A stretch of DNA of 64,000 nucleotides from positions 88,277 to 152,276 of the forward strand of contig NZ_BIFH01000037.1 of the NCBI RefSeq assembly GCF_003967355.1, in the 5' to 3' direction. The DNA is from Embleya hyalina. Lineage in GTDB: Bacteria > Actinomycetota > Actinomycetes > Streptomycetales > Streptomycetaceae. Position numbers and translations under genes: made by a program. The notes under the pieces were generated by a model. It did no database searches, had not been told where the DNA came from, and was given only the letters and a program-made list of their open reading frames with translations. Below, piece after piece: positions 43,595 through 52,985 of this stretch (positions are counted from its first letter, which is position 1; each line of letters opens with the position of its first letter).

Positions 43595-44518
43595 TCAGTC
43601 CGACACCCGAAGGCGCAGCCGCACGGTGGTGCCGGTTTCGGTGGAGCGGATCTGGACCAGGTCGCAGATCTGGTTGGCGATCCACAGGCCGCGGCCGCCG
43701 TCCTGTTCGGCGGTGGGGCGGTGTCGGCCGGCGAGCGGGTCGGTGATCCGGCCGGCGTCGTGGACGTCGCAGAGCAGGTGGGCCCCCTCGGACCACAGCA
43801 CGATCGTGCCGGCCGCACCGCCGTGCACGACGCTGTTGCCGGTGATCTCTCCGATCGCGAGCAGCGCGTGATCGACCCGGGGGCCGGTCGCGTCGGGCAG
43901 TATCCGGCGGACCAGGGACCGGACACCGGCCAGTTCGCCCGCCCGGAAGGCCAGGCGTTCGGCGTGCCCCGGGGCGGCCGGCAGCGGCGGGCCGCGCAGG
44001 GTCGCCGCGTACGCGGCGGCGTCCGGGCGCGAGTACCGCCCGCCGACGGTGCCGGTCGGCGGGCGGGAGTGGGTGCGACGCGCTTCGGCGATCACGTCGG
44101 GGTGCAGGCCGAAGACGTCGTACGGACACAGCAGCCGCCACGGCTCGCCGGCGAAGGCCAGGTTCAGCAACATCTCGTGGTGGCCGCACTCGACCAGTTC
44201 GGCGGCGTCGCGGCCGACCCAGATCGGCTCGCCGACGCCGCGCCGCCCCCGCGAGCCCTGCCCCGCCGTCCACTCCCGCCAGGTCGGAATGATCCGCGCC
44301 GGATTGCGGCCGACCCGCTCCATGTCGATCCAGGTCACCAGGTCGGCGTCGGCGGCCAATTCCTTGCGCAGCGCGCCGGCGCGCGGTTCGATCACCGCGA
44401 CGGCGACCGCCTCGTCCGCGCGCAACCCGGCACGCACGAACGCCGCCGTGCGCTCGACGAAGTCGTCGAGTCCCGCGTACAGCAGTGCCTCGTGGCGAAA
44501 CCTCGGGGCCGCGTCCAT
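43595..44518 (-). CDS. MEDS domain / anti-sigma-type HATPase protein
   Basis: A 307-residue regulator. Residues about 1-165 (FRHEALLYAGLDDFVERTAAF onward) match MEDS, a sensor domain with methanogen/methylotroph DcmR-like fold. Residues about 185-305 are a HATPase_c_2 domain as in RsbW/SpoIIAB anti-sigma kinases, with ALLAIGEITGNSVVHGG (N-box), CDVHDAGRI and GGRGLWIANQICD. Such proteins bind and phosphorylate anti-anti-sigma factors, controlling stress sigma factors. I chose the ATG at 44518, behind GGAG; the open frame upstream is not protein-like. Confidence 0.85.
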   Translation of the reverse strand: MDAAPRFRHEALLYAGLDDFVERTAAFVRAGLRADEAVAVAVIEPRAGALRKELAADADLVTWIDMERVGRNPARIIPTWREWTAGQGSRGRRGVGEPIWVGRDAAELVECGHHEMLLNLAFAGEPWRLLCPYDVFGLHPDVIAEARRTHSRPPTGTVGGRYSRPDAAAYAATLRGPPLPAAPGHAERLAFRAGELAGVRSLVRRILPDATGPRVDHALLAIGEITGNSVVHGGAAGTIVLWSEGAHLLCDVHDAGRITDPLAGRHRPTAEQDGGRGLWIANQICDLVQIRSTETGTTVRLRLRVSD

Positions 44519-44789
44519 CCGGTCGTCACCTTCTCCACCGCCGGGCGGGCAGCCGTTCCCGACCGGCCGGTTCCCAGTGAACCTACCCGATGGCCGCAAA
44601 TGCCCCGAAGCACCGCCGGGCGGCCGCGCGGGCGAGCGATACGGCACGCGACCGACCGGATACCGAAGGTCATTGGTATGGTGTCCGCGCCGTACCCGCC
44701 CGATCGCGCCGGTCCGCTCGCCTCGGCCGGGTTACCCCGAACGGGCGGTCCGAGGAGTCGGGGCGCGGTCGGCCGGACAGAGGCGAACA

Positions 44790-45365
44790 ATGAGCTTCCG
44801 CACCGCTCCCGGCGCGCACGGCACGGCCCTCGTCTACGGGCCCGAGGACCTCGCCCGCTGTCTGGACCTCTACGCCGACCCGCGCTGCCCGTTCTGCCGA
44901 CGCATGGAGGTGGGGCTCGGGCCGGTGTTCCGGCGACTGGCGGACGAGGGCCGGTTCGTACTGCGGTACCACTTCGCCACCTTCCTGGACGGACGGCTGG
45001 GCGGCGAGGGTTCGCATCGGGCGGTGAACGCCCTGCGCGGCGCGGCGGACGTCGGCCAGGGAGCCTTCCTGGACTACCTGCGCGTGCTGTACGCACGGCA
45101 GCCGGACGAGTCGACGGACTCCTTCGCCGATCCCGACTTCCTGCTGGACGCCGCCGGCGAGGTGCCGGCGCTGCGCGGTGCCGACTTCGACCACGTCGTG
45201 CGCCGATTCACCCACCGGGCCTGGGTGGATCGGGTGCAGGCGGACTTCGCCGATTCCGGGGTGACCGGGACGCCGACCGTGCTGCGCGACGGCACCCCGC
45301 TGACCGTCCTGGACGCCGCGGGCAAGGCGCTGCGCCCGAAGGTGTTCCTGGCCCAACTGCACTGA
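44790..45365 (+). CDS. DsbA-like thioredoxin-fold protein
   Basis: A 191-residue protein with the active site DPRCPFCRRME (C-P-F-C) near residue 33, a helical insert typical of DsbA, and the cis-Pro loop GVTGTPTVL. No signal peptide is present, so it works in the cytosol, as do FrnE- or 2-hydroxychromene isomerase-like actinobacterial members. It probably reduces or oxidises a small-molecule or protein dithiol. A hairpin lies between its end and the converging MFS gene. Confidence 0.85.
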   Translation: MSFRTAPGAHGTALVYGPEDLARCLDLYADPRCPFCRRMEVGLGPVFRRLADEGRFVLRYHFATFLDGRLGGEGSHRAVNALRGAADVGQGAFLDYLRVLYARQPDESTDSFADPDFLLDAAGEVPALRGADFDHVVRRFTHRAWVDRVQADFADSGVTGTPTVLRDGTPLTVLDAAGKALRPKVFLAQLH

Positions 45366-45391
45366 CCGCGTGCGGTGTTCGACCGGCGAAG

Positions 45392-45433
45392 ACCTCGTGC
45401 GCGCGGCCTCCGGAGAGGGCGCGCCCACGAGGT
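45392..45433. terminator. Convergent hairpin terminator
   Basis: Inverted repeat ACCTCGTG / CACGAGGT with an inner GCGCG/CGCGC arm, placed between the DsbA-like gene (+) and the MFS gene (-). Confidence 0.6.
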
Positions 45434-45450
45434 GCCGGTGGTGCGGGAGG

Positions 45451-46887
45451 TCAGACGCCGATCGGTACCTTGGGCGCCGGGGCCCGCGTCGCCGCGTCCG
45501 CGTGGACGCGCGGGATCAGCGCGGCGGTGACCGAGCCGACGCCGGCGAGGGCGACGCCGACCCACAGCGCCGGTACGAGGCCGTCGACGAAGCTCTGCGG
45601 CGAGCCGAAGCCGCCGTTGCCGCCGAAGACCGAGGCGAGCACCGCCACGCCGAGGACGCCGCCGAGTTCGCGCATCGCGTTGTTGGCGCCGGAGGCGACG
45701 CCCTGCTGGTCCGTACGGACCACGGACATCAGCAGGCTCGCGGTGGGGATGAAGTACAGCGACATCCCCAGCCCGCTCAGGATCAGGGCGGGAATCTGCT
45801 GCGCGTAGGTGACGTCGGTCGACGCGGTGAGCGCGAACCAGGCCAGACCCGCCGCGCTCAGGGCGAGACCCGCGACGACCAGCGGCCGGCCGCCGATCCG
45901 CGCGGACAGCGGGCCGGCGAGCGGGGCGATGACCACGGGCATCATCGTCCACGGCAGGATCCGCAGCCCCGCGTCGAGCGGCGAGTAGCCCTGGACACCC
46001 TGGAGGTATTGGGTGAGCAGGAAGATCGAGCCGAAGACGCCCGCGAACATGAGCAGCCCGGAGAAGGTCAGGGCGGTGAAGGCGCGGTTGCGGAAGATCG
46101 CCATGGGCAGCATGGGCTGTGCGGCGCGGCGCTCGTAGCCGACGAACGCGGCGATCAGGGCGACGCCGACGGCGATCGGGGCGATGACGCCGGCACTGGA
46201 CCAGCCGTGGCCCTCACCGCGGACCAGCCCGAAGACGAGGCCGAGCAGGCCGAGGCTGACCAGGACGGTGCCGACCAGGTCGAGGCGGCTGTTGGGGCCG
46301 TGGCTCTCGTCCACCCTGAGCAGCGTGAGCGGGACCAGGATCAGGCCGAGGGGGACGTTCAGCCAGAAGATCCACTGCCAGGAGCCGTGTTCGACGACGG
46401 CGCCGCCGACCAGCGGGCCCAGAGCCACCGCGAGCCCGTTGATGCCGCCCCACAGACCCAGGGCCATGGGGCGCTTCTCGGGGGCGACCGCGCGGGTCAG
46501 GATGGTGAGACTGAGCGGGAGGATCGCGGCGGCCCCGGCGCCCTGCAGGGCGCGGGCGACGATCAGCGTCTCGGAGTTCGGGGCGATCGCGGCGATCGCG
46601 GAGGCGACCGTGAAGATCCCGATACCGGTCGCGAAGATCCGGCGGCGGCCGAACCGGTCGCCCAGCGCGGCGCCCAGCATGAGCAGCACCGCGAAGCTGA
46701 GGGTGTAGGCGTTCACCGTCCATTCCAGCTCGGATATCCCGGCGTCGAGGTCCTCGCGGATGGACGGCAGCGCGGTGGTGACGACGAGGTTGTCGAGCGA
46801 GGCCATGAAGAGGGCGAAGCTCGAGGCGAGGAAGGTCCACAGGACGGTGCGCGATCCGGTCGCGGGTCGCGCCTGCTGCTGGCTCAT
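45451..46887 (-). CDS. MFS multidrug exporter, EmrB/QacA (DHA2) type
   Basis: A 478-residue, 14-helix transporter. Helix 1 carries FALFMASLDNLVVTTALPSI with the Asp typical of DHA2 pumps. Motif A is LGDRFGRRRIF and motif C-like ALQGAGAAAILPLSLTIL. It exports cationic or lipophilic drugs by proton antiport. The TetR gene lies upstream on the same strand, with two operator copies in the 172-bp gap, so expression is probably induced by the pump substrate. The start is supported by AAGGGA upstream. Confidence 0.92.
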   Translation of the reverse strand: MSQQQARPATGSRTVLWTFLASSFALFMASLDNLVVTTALPSIREDLDAGISELEWTVNAYTLSFAVLLMLGAALGDRFGRRRIFATGIGIFTVASAIAAIAPNSETLIVARALQGAGAAAILPLSLTILTRAVAPEKRPMALGLWGGINGLAVALGPLVGGAVVEHGSWQWIFWLNVPLGLILVPLTLLRVDESHGPNSRLDLVGTVLVSLGLLGLVFGLVRGEGHGWSSAGVIAPIAVGVALIAAFVGYERRAAQPMLPMAIFRNRAFTALTFSGLLMFAGVFGSIFLLTQYLQGVQGYSPLDAGLRILPWTMMPVVIAPLAGPLSARIGGRPLVVAGLALSAAGLAWFALTASTDVTYAQQIPALILSGLGMSLYFIPTASLLMSVVRTDQQGVASGANNAMRELGGVLGVAVLASVFGGNGGFGSPQSFVDGLVPALWVGVALAGVGSVTAALIPRVHADAATRAPAPKVPIGV

Positions 46888-46912
46888 GGGATCCCTTGGG
46901 TCGAGTCCGGGT

Positions 46913-46933
46913 GTAGTGATCGATTACTAACTT
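46913..46933. promoter_or_regulatory. TetR operator copy 1 (MFS promoter)
   Basis: GTAGTGATCGATTACTAAC plus TT; its right half is identical to that of copy 2, which starts 33 bases away (three helical turns). It lies 25 bases upstream of the MFS start codon. Confidence 0.65.
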
Positions 46934-46945
46934 TGACGTGCCGGA

Positions 46946-46966
46946 TTAGTTATTGATTACTAACTT
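46946..46966. promoter_or_regulatory. TetR operator copy 2 (MFS promoter)
   Basis: Palindrome core TTAGTTATTGATTACTAA (arms TTAGT/ACTAA) followed by CTT. The same sequence, with four changes in 21 bases, stands in front of the tetR gene. The A/T content is striking against the surrounding G/C-rich DNA. Confidence 0.75.
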
Positions 46967-47059
46967 CTACGGGCAGGGCTCTGCCCATCGGCGACGGGTG
47001 CGCGGAGAACGGGTGCGCGGAGAAGGGCCCGCGAGTGGTGCGGGTCGGGCGGGTGGGGA

Positions 47060-47689
47060 TCAGGCGGGCGGCGCGGACGCGGGCGGCTCGTCGAACCGCT
47101 CGGAGTCCTCGCACAGGTCGCAGCGGAGCAACTTGCCGTCCGCAGAGAGGACGTCGTCGAAGTACCGCTCGCGGGGCAGGTCGAGCGAGGCGATGACGTT
47201 GCAGAGCATGCCGCGCGCGAAAAAGTTGGTGAGTTCCTCGCCGTCGACTCCGGTGACCTCGCGGGCGAACGCGTCCAGCCGGTTCCAGAACCCGCGGATT
47301 TCGGAACGCAGTTCGGAGTCCTCGGCCGCGGCGTAGGCCTGTAGCTGGATGCGCAGCAGATCGGTGTCGGTGTCGAGGAAGTCGTGGTAGGCGTGCGCCA
47401 TCGCATGCATTGCCGGGTAGCCGGTAAGGCCCTCGGTGGCGCGGCGGAAGCGCTCCTCGACCCGGTCGAAGGCGTATTCCACGGTGGCGAGGAACAGTGC
47501 CCTCTTGTCGTCGAACAGGCGGAACAGATATGGCTGCGAGACGCCGACGCGCTTGGCGATCGACGCGGTGGAGGTGCCGTTCAGGCCGCCCTTGGCGAAC
47601 TCGGTGACGGCGGCGCGGATGACCGCGGCGCGACGCTCGTCCGCGCTCATCCGGACGGTGCCGGCCGTGTGGTTCGCAGGGGCTGCCAT
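47060..47689 (-). CDS. TetR-family repressor of the MFS exporter
   Basis: A 209-residue TetR protein. The helix-turn-helix is in TSTASIAKRVGVSQPYLFRLFDDK, and the ligand-binding domain follows, with a Cys-rich end (LLRCDLCEDSERF). I chose the ATG at 47689: an upstream ATG at 47710 would place coding sequence across the operator at 47697-47717. The ATG has no clear ribosome site, so a leaderless transcript is possible. It should repress both itself and the pump through the three matching operators. Confidence 0.9.
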   Translation of the reverse strand: MAAPANHTAGTVRMSADERRAAVIRAAVTEFAKGGLNGTSTASIAKRVGVSQPYLFRLFDDKRALFLATVEYAFDRVEERFRRATEGLTGYPAMHAMAHAYHDFLDTDTDLLRIQLQAYAAAEDSELRSEIRGFWNRLDAFAREVTGVDGEELTNFFARGMLCNVIASLDLPRERYFDDVLSADGKLLRCDLCEDSERFDEPPASAPPA

Positions 47690-47696
47690 GCGAAGT

Positions 47697-47717
47697 AAGT
47701 TATTACTCAATACCTAA
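47697..47717. promoter_or_regulatory. TetR operator copy 3 (tetR promoter)
   Basis: On the minus strand it reads TTAGGTATTGAGTAATAAC plus TT, matching copy 2 at 17 of 21 positions. It lies 8 bases upstream of the tetR start codon, as expected for autorepression. Confidence 0.7.
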
Positions 47718-47779
47718 GCCGTCAACCTCCGGCCCCGCCCCCTCTTCGGGCGCGGGCGCGGGGCGGGGGTGGTGGTGCG

Positions 47780-49336
47780 TCAGAGCGGGGGGCGGGCGTC
47801 GGCCAGTTCGCGGAGCGACTTCTTGAGGACCTTGTCGAGGGTGCCGAGGGGGAAGGCGTCGACGAAGTACACCGCGCGCGGCACCTTGTAGTCGGACAAC
47901 CGCTCACGGCAGGCCGCCAGGATGTCCTTCTCCAGGGTGTCCTCGTCCGGCGCGTTCGCCGCGCGGATCACGAACGCCACCACGACCTCGCTGAGGAAGT
48001 CGTGCTGCTTGCCGACCACCGCGACCGACGCGACGCCGGGGATCGCGCCGACCACGTCCTCGACCTCGCGGGCCGAGACGTTCTCGCCGCCGACCTTGAG
48101 CAGGTCCTTGTCCCGCTCGCGGTAGAACACGTTGCCGCCGGCGCCCAGCAGGACCATGTCGCCGGTGCGGAACCAGTCGCCGACGAACGCGGCCTCGGTG
48201 GCCTGCGGATCGCCGTGGTACTCCAGGAACAGCTGCACGCCGCGTTGTCCGCGCAGCCACAACTCGCCCACCTCGCCCTCGGCGCACTCCCGGCCCGTCT
48301 CGGGGTCGACCACCGCGCAGGCGTACCCGGGTGCGGGGCGGCCCATGGAGCGGGCGGGCAGGTGCTCGGCGGGTTTGCCGGTGATCGCGTGGGTGACCGT
48401 CTCGGTCATCCCGAACGCGGCGTACACGCGCAGCCCGAGCATCGTGTCCAGGGCCGGGGCGACCTGACCGAACACGCCCACGCGCAGCGCGCTTTCCGGG
48501 CGGTTCGGGGCGGCGAGGACGCCGAAGCAGAACGGCATCAGCGACATGTGGGTGATCCCGTGCCGGGTGACCACGTCCCAGAACCGGCTGGTCGACCACT
48601 TGGGCGTCAGTACCGCGGTGGCGCCCACGCCGAGCACCGAGAAGAACGACCAACTCTGCGCGTTGACATGGAAGAAGGGCAGGTGGATCAGGTAGCGGTC
48701 GTCGGGGCCCAGGTCGATGCCGCGCGGACCCGACCGGCTCGCCCAGATCGCGTTGGCGTGCGTGTGTACGACGGCCTTGGGACGGCTGGTGGTACCGGAG
48801 GTGAACATGATCCCGAACGGGAGCATCGGTTCGATCGGCCGACCGGTCCAGGTCGCGGCGTCGCCGTACAGGTCGGCGAAGGCGAACGTGTCCGGGGCGG
48901 TGCCGTCGATGACCGCGACCCATTCCAACGCGGCGCCGGACCGGGCCAGTGGGGCGGCCAGGTGGGGTTGGGTGACGGCGGCCACGCAGCCGGCGCGTTC
49001 GACGAAGTAGGCGATCTCGGCGGGGGTGGCCCGGGTGTTCGTGGTCACCGCCACCGCGCCGACGGTCGCGCAGGCCAGCCAGGCCAGCACCATCTCGGGG
49101 CAGTTCTCGCTGTGTATCAGGACCTTGGCGCCGCGACCGATGCCGCGCCCGGTCAGGCCGGCGGCCAATCGTTCGGTGTCGCGCAGCAGTTCGGCGTAGG
49201 TCCAGATGCGGCCGGTGCCCTCGGCCGGCTCCCAGACCAGGGCCGGATGTTCGGGGCGGTGCTCGGCCCAGTGCCGGAGCAGCCAGGGGATGTCCTGTCC
49301 GTGCACCTGGAATCCGTCGATCGTGCCGCCCGCCAT
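47780..49336 (-). CDS. AMP-forming acyl-CoA ligase
   Basis: A 518-residue ANL-superfamily enzyme. Motifs are IMFTSGTTSRPKAVVHTH (P-loop), AAFGMTETVTHAITGK, WFRTGDMVLLGAGGNVFYRERDKD and LGTLDKVLKKSLRE with the catalytic C-terminal Lys. The pattern is closest to the crotonobetaine/carnitine-CoA ligase or short-chain acyl-CoA synthetase groups. AGGGGATCACC before the ATG at 49336 fixes the start. A palindrome TTGACGACGTCAA lies in the upstream region. Substrate unknown; not linked to the biosynthetic operon. Confidence 0.87.
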   Translation of the reverse strand: MAGGTIDGFQVHGQDIPWLLRHWAEHRPEHPALVWEPAEGTGRIWTYAELLRDTERLAAGLTGRGIGRGAKVLIHSENCPEMVLAWLACATVGAVAVTTNTRATPAEIAYFVERAGCVAAVTQPHLAAPLARSGAALEWVAVIDGTAPDTFAFADLYGDAATWTGRPIEPMLPFGIMFTSGTTSRPKAVVHTHANAIWASRSGPRGIDLGPDDRYLIHLPFFHVNAQSWSFFSVLGVGATAVLTPKWSTSRFWDVVTRHGITHMSLMPFCFGVLAAPNRPESALRVGVFGQVAPALDTMLGLRVYAAFGMTETVTHAITGKPAEHLPARSMGRPAPGYACAVVDPETGRECAEGEVGELWLRGQRGVQLFLEYHGDPQATEAAFVGDWFRTGDMVLLGAGGNVFYRERDKDLLKVGGENVSAREVEDVVGAIPGVASVAVVGKQHDFLSEVVVAFVIRAANAPDEDTLEKDILAACRERLSDYKVPRAVYFVDAFPLGTLDKVLKKSLRELADARPPL

Positions 49337-49401
49337 GGTGATCCCCTCGTGCTCGTCGTTCGCGCGACCCGCGTCGGCACGGGAACGATAGGCAAGGGTT
49401 T

Positions 49402-49414
49402 TTGACGACGTCAA
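49402..49414. promoter_or_regulatory. Perfect palindrome upstream of the acyl-CoA ligase gene
   Basis: TTGACGACGTCAA (arms TTGAC/GTCAA around three bases), 66 bases before the ligase start. It could be a repressor site; no matching copy was noticed elsewhere in the window. Confidence 0.4.
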
Positions 49415-49574
49415 GGATATGGCGAAAACAGGTTCTCGTGCGGATCGTGCGCGCCTCCTTCTTTCGGGAGGCTTCACCGACCCGCCCTCACCCGTACGCA
49501 GATCCGCGAAGTCGTCCCCCGGGTCGCGTCACGCCGGCATGCTGACTGGTGCCGAGGGTGGGGAGCGGGTCCCG

Positions 49575-52500
49575 GTGGAGGCTGACGCGCGTGCCGTGGT
49601 GGTGGGGATCGGCCGGTTCGACGCGGTCGGTTCGGATGGGGGCGGAGGGGGCGCGCCGGCGTGGCCGGAGGTTGTCGCTGCGCTGACTCGGCTCGGGTAC
49701 CGCACGGAGGTCCACCCCGGCGTTCGGGGCGCGGAGTCGGGTGGTGATCGGGCGGATACGATCGCCGCGGCCCGGGTGGTTTACGTTGCCGGGCACGGGC
49801 ACGGGTGCGGGTGCGCCGACGCCGACGACCCGCGCGGGCCGGACGTGGTGCCGGGTGACGGGCGGATCGGTCCCGGTGTCGAGGTCGGGCGGTGGATCGC
49901 CGACGCGGAGCGGGCCGACGCGCCGACGCTTTTTCTCCTCGATCCGTGTTGGGCCGATGCGACTCGGGCCGATGCCAGCGCGGTGCGGGAGTCGGTGGAT
50001 CGCTCGGGTACGTCCGGGCGGGTGTGGGTGATCGCCGCCGGCGAGGGTGAGCCGGGGGTTTGCGACGGGCGGTTCGGACGAGTCCTCGCCCGGGTCCTCG
50101 ACGAGGTCGCGGATACCGGACTCGATGCCGACCCCGCGCGCTCGCACGTCGCCTTCTCCGTGGTGGCCCGGCGGATCCGGCGGGTGATGGCGGAACCGCC
50201 CGGTCGCGGCCGTCCCGTATACAGCACGGCGACACCAGCGGCTCCGGACGAACCGACCCCGCCGTTCTTTCCCAACCCACGTTTCGACCCGACCGCGCCC
50301 GGTCTCGCCGGCGTCGATCCGGCGTTACGGGTGTTCCTCGAATCCGGGGTCGTCGGGTGTGGCGTGGTCGACGGCCGCGCCCGCGTCGGGTTCGTGGGGC
50401 GGCGCTCCGCGCTGCGGGCGTTGGTGGGCTGGTCGGACGATGTCGAGATGGGCGGGCTGCGGGTGGTCGCCGGTGGCCCCGGGGTGGGCAAGTCGGCGCT
50501 GCTGTCGATGCTTGCGTGTGCGGCGCACCCCGTATTGGTCGCCGCCGCTCCGCAGGTGCGGCGGCGGTTGCTCGCCGACGATCCTCGATGTTGTCCGGCC
50601 GCGGCCGCGCACATGGCGGCCGTGCACGCGCGGGGGCGTACCCGGCACGAGATTCTGGCCGCGATCGTTCGGCAACTCGTGCCCGACGATCCGCGCCCGG
50701 ACGACCTGCTCGATGCGGGGGCGTTGGCTCGGCTGCTCGGGGACGGGCCGCACACCCCGGCGATTTTGGTCGACGCTCTCGACGAGGCCCTCGAACCCGC
50801 CGCCACCTGCGCGGACCTGGCCGATCTGGCGTGGATTCGGCGTGCCGACCGCCGTCCGGCGGTGCGTCTGATCGTGGCCGCCCGGCGCCGGCCGATGTTC
50901 GACCGACTGTTCGAACTCGCCCGCGCCCAGGGCGGATTGCTCGACCTGGACGCCGCCGACCCGGACGAGGTGCGGGCGGACCTGGCCGCGTATCTGCGGG
51001 GTCGGCTGGCCGAGGTGCCCGGGTATCGGCCGCCCGCGATGGGGGCGATCCGGGAGGCCCTGGCCCGAGCCGTCGCCGATCGGCTCGCGTCGCGCGGCGC
51101 GGAGGGGGCCGAGTGGGGGGCGTTCCTGATCGCCGACGTGTTCGCCCACCACGTGGCCGCCGTCCCGCCGCCCGCCGACCCGGACGAGGCGGCTCGACGG
51201 GGCGTCCTGGTGCCGACCGAGCTGCCGGCCGTGCTCGACCTGGACCTGGGCGTGCGCGCCGACGGCGAGCACGTCCGGGCGGTCCTGGCCGCACTGGCAC
51301 ACGCGCGTGGCGAGGGCATGCCGGCGGAGGTCGCACTGCCCCTGGCCGGACTGTTCGCGCCCGACCTCGACCCCGAGCGGGCCCGCGCGCTGCCGCCGGA
51401 CGCGCTGTTCCACGTGCGGGCGACCCCCGACCACGACGGCACGCTCCTGTACCGGCTCCGCCACCGGGCACTCGTCGACCATCTCGTCCGCCGCCCGCGA
51501 CCGGACGCCGATCCGGGTGCGCCGTCTCCCGGCACCGGTGTGCCGACGGCCGGGGCCGTGCTGGATCGGCTGCTGGAGTGTGTCGGGCGCGCCGGCGCGC
51601 GGCGTGGGTGGGATGCGGCTTCGCCGTATGTGCTGCGGCATGTCCTCGGGTATGCCGAGGCGGCCGGGCGGCTGGGCGAGTTGTTGGCCGATGACGCGTA
51701 CCTGGCGTGCGGCGACCCCGCCGATCTGCTGGCCGCGTTCGCTCGGGCCGGGATGGCGGAGCGGTGGATGGCCGCCGTCGTGCGTCCGACGCCGCCGCCG
51801 CACGGGGCCGTTCCGCCCGCCCGGCGGCGGCTGCTCGCGCTGGAGGCGCATCGGCGCGGCGCCCCCGCGTTGGCCGCATGGCTCAATCGCACGACCGCGC
51901 CCGGTGCGTGGAAGCCGATCGCGGCCGGTGGTACCGGGCTCGCCGACGAACCGCGTGGGCCCCGGCACGGGCATGGGCGCGCGGTGTGGGCGGTGGCCTT
52001 CGCCACGGTCGCCGGCCGGCCGGTCGTGGTCACCGGCGGGCAGGACGACCGGATCCGGATCCGTCGCCTCGACATCCCCGACCCGCTCGGCGCGACCCTG
52101 GCCGAACCCGTCTGGTGGGTGCACGCGATCGCCTGCGCCACCGTGCGCGGCCGGCCGATCGCGGCCACGGGATCGCGCGACAACGCGGTCCGGCTCTGGG
52201 ACCTGACCAGCCGGGCCCGACTCGGCGAGCCGCTGACCGGACACACCGGGTGGGTGACGGCGCTGGCGTGCGTCACGCTGCGCGGCCGGCCGATCGTGGT
52301 CAGCGGATCCGCCGACGCCACCGTCCGGATGTGGGACCCGCTCACGGGCCGGTCGATCGGGACGCCCCTGACCGGCCACACCGGACCGGTACACGCACTG
52401 GCCTGCACCGTCCTCGACGGCCGCCCCTTCGTGGTCAGCGGCTCCGCCGACGGCACCATACGGGTGTGGGACCCGGCGGACGGTCGGCCCGTCGGCGCCC

Positions 52501-52907
52501 CGATGACCGGCCACACGGGCGTGGTGCACGCGCTCGCCTGTACGACCGTGCGCGGCCGTCCCATCGTGGTCAGCGCCGCCGGCGACGCCACCGCGCGGGT
52601 GTGGGATCCGCGCGCGGGCACCTCGCTGGGCCGACCGCTGACCGGTCACGCGGACGGCGTGCACGCCGTCGCGTGCGCCACGGTCGGTGGCCGATCCGTC
52701 GCGGCCACCGGCGCCGACGACCACACCGCGCGGATCTGGGACCTGGACGCCGGCCGCCTCCTGGACCGCATCCTGCTCCCGGCCCCCTCCCGCGCGCTCA
52801 CCTTCACCCCGCGAGGTCTGCTGATCGCCTTCGACACGGACATCGGCCTGTGGGCCCGACAGCCCGCCGACACCTCGGGTCGGCGCGGGGCCGGGGGCGT
52901 CCCGTAG
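49575..52907 (+). CDS. Caspase-like - STAND NTPase - WD40 protein
   Basis: A 1110-residue signalling protein. Residues about 1-215 are a caspase/peptidase C14 fold with the catalytic His in VVYVAGHGHG (His74) and Cys in LFLLDPCWAD (Cys125). Residues about 270-650 form a STAND-type NTPase: VGFVGRRSAL, Walker A GGPGVGKSALLS, and Walker B AILVDALDEALEP. Residues about 790-1100 hold seven WD40 repeats (GHTGWVTAL, GHTGPVHAL, GHTGVVHAL, GHADGVHAV and degenerate ends). Such proteins sense a ligand with the propeller, oligomerise with ATP and trigger proteolysis, like apoptosome or phage-defence STAND proteins. I chose the GTG at 49575 for its GGGGAG site; the frame is open further upstream. Confidence 0.85.
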   Translation: MEADARAVVVGIGRFDAVGSDGGGGGAPAWPEVVAALTRLGYRTEVHPGVRGAESGGDRADTIAAARVVYVAGHGHGCGCADADDPRGPDVVPGDGRIGPGVEVGRWIADAERADAPTLFLLDPCWADATRADASAVRESVDRSGTSGRVWVIAAGEGEPGVCDGRFGRVLARVLDEVADTGLDADPARSHVAFSVVARRIRRVMAEPPGRGRPVYSTATPAAPDEPTPPFFPNPRFDPTAPGLAGVDPALRVFLESGVVGCGVVDGRARVGFVGRRSALRALVGWSDDVEMGGLRVVAGGPGVGKSALLSMLACAAHPVLVAAAPQVRRRLLADDPRCCPAAAAHMAAVHARGRTRHEILAAIVRQLVPDDPRPDDLLDAGALARLLGDGPHTPAILVDALDEALEPAATCADLADLAWIRRADRRPAVRLIVAARRRPMFDRLFELARAQGGLLDLDAADPDEVRADLAAYLRGRLAEVPGYRPPAMGAIREALARAVADRLASRGAEGAEWGAFLIADVFAHHVAAVPPPADPDEAARRGVLVPTELPAVLDLDLGVRADGEHVRAVLAALAHARGEGMPAEVALPLAGLFAPDLDPERARALPPDALFHVRATPDHDGTLLYRLRHRALVDHLVRRPRPDADPGAPSPGTGVPTAGAVLDRLLECVGRAGARRGWDAASPYVLRHVLGYAEAAGRLGELLADDAYLACGDPADLLAAFARAGMAERWMAAVVRPTPPPHGAVPPARRRLLALEAHRRGAPALAAWLNRTTAPGAWKPIAAGGTGLADEPRGPRHGHGRAVWAVAFATVAGRPVVVTGGQDDRIRIRRLDIPDPLGATLAEPVWWVHAIACATVRGRPIAATGSRDNAVRLWDLTSRARLGEPLTGHTGWVTALACVTLRGRPIVVSGSADATVRMWDPLTGRSIGTPLTGHTGPVHALACTVLDGRPFVVSGSADGTIRVWDPADGRPVGAPMTGHTGVVHALACTTVRGRPIVVSAAGDATARVWDPRAGTSLGRPLTGHADGVHAVACATVGGRSVAATGADDHTARIWDLDAGRLLDRILLPAPSRALTFTPRGLLIAFDTDIGLWARQPADTSGRRGAGGVP

Positions 52908-52971
52908 CGTCGGGATGCGGGCCCCCGTGGGTGCGGCCGGTGCCGCGGGCGTCGGGGGCGGCGGCGATACT

Positions 52972-52985
52972 CTACATAGGTGTAG
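52972..52985. promoter_or_regulatory. BlaI-type operator upstream of blaI
   Basis: CTACATAGGTGTAG, a perfect CTACA/TGTAG dyad with a 4-base centre, in an A/T-richer promoter stretch 150 bases upstream of the BlaI-like gene. The leader after it (52990-53130) is full of CGGCACGAC-like repeats. The same dyad recurs at 54792. Confidence 0.65.
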
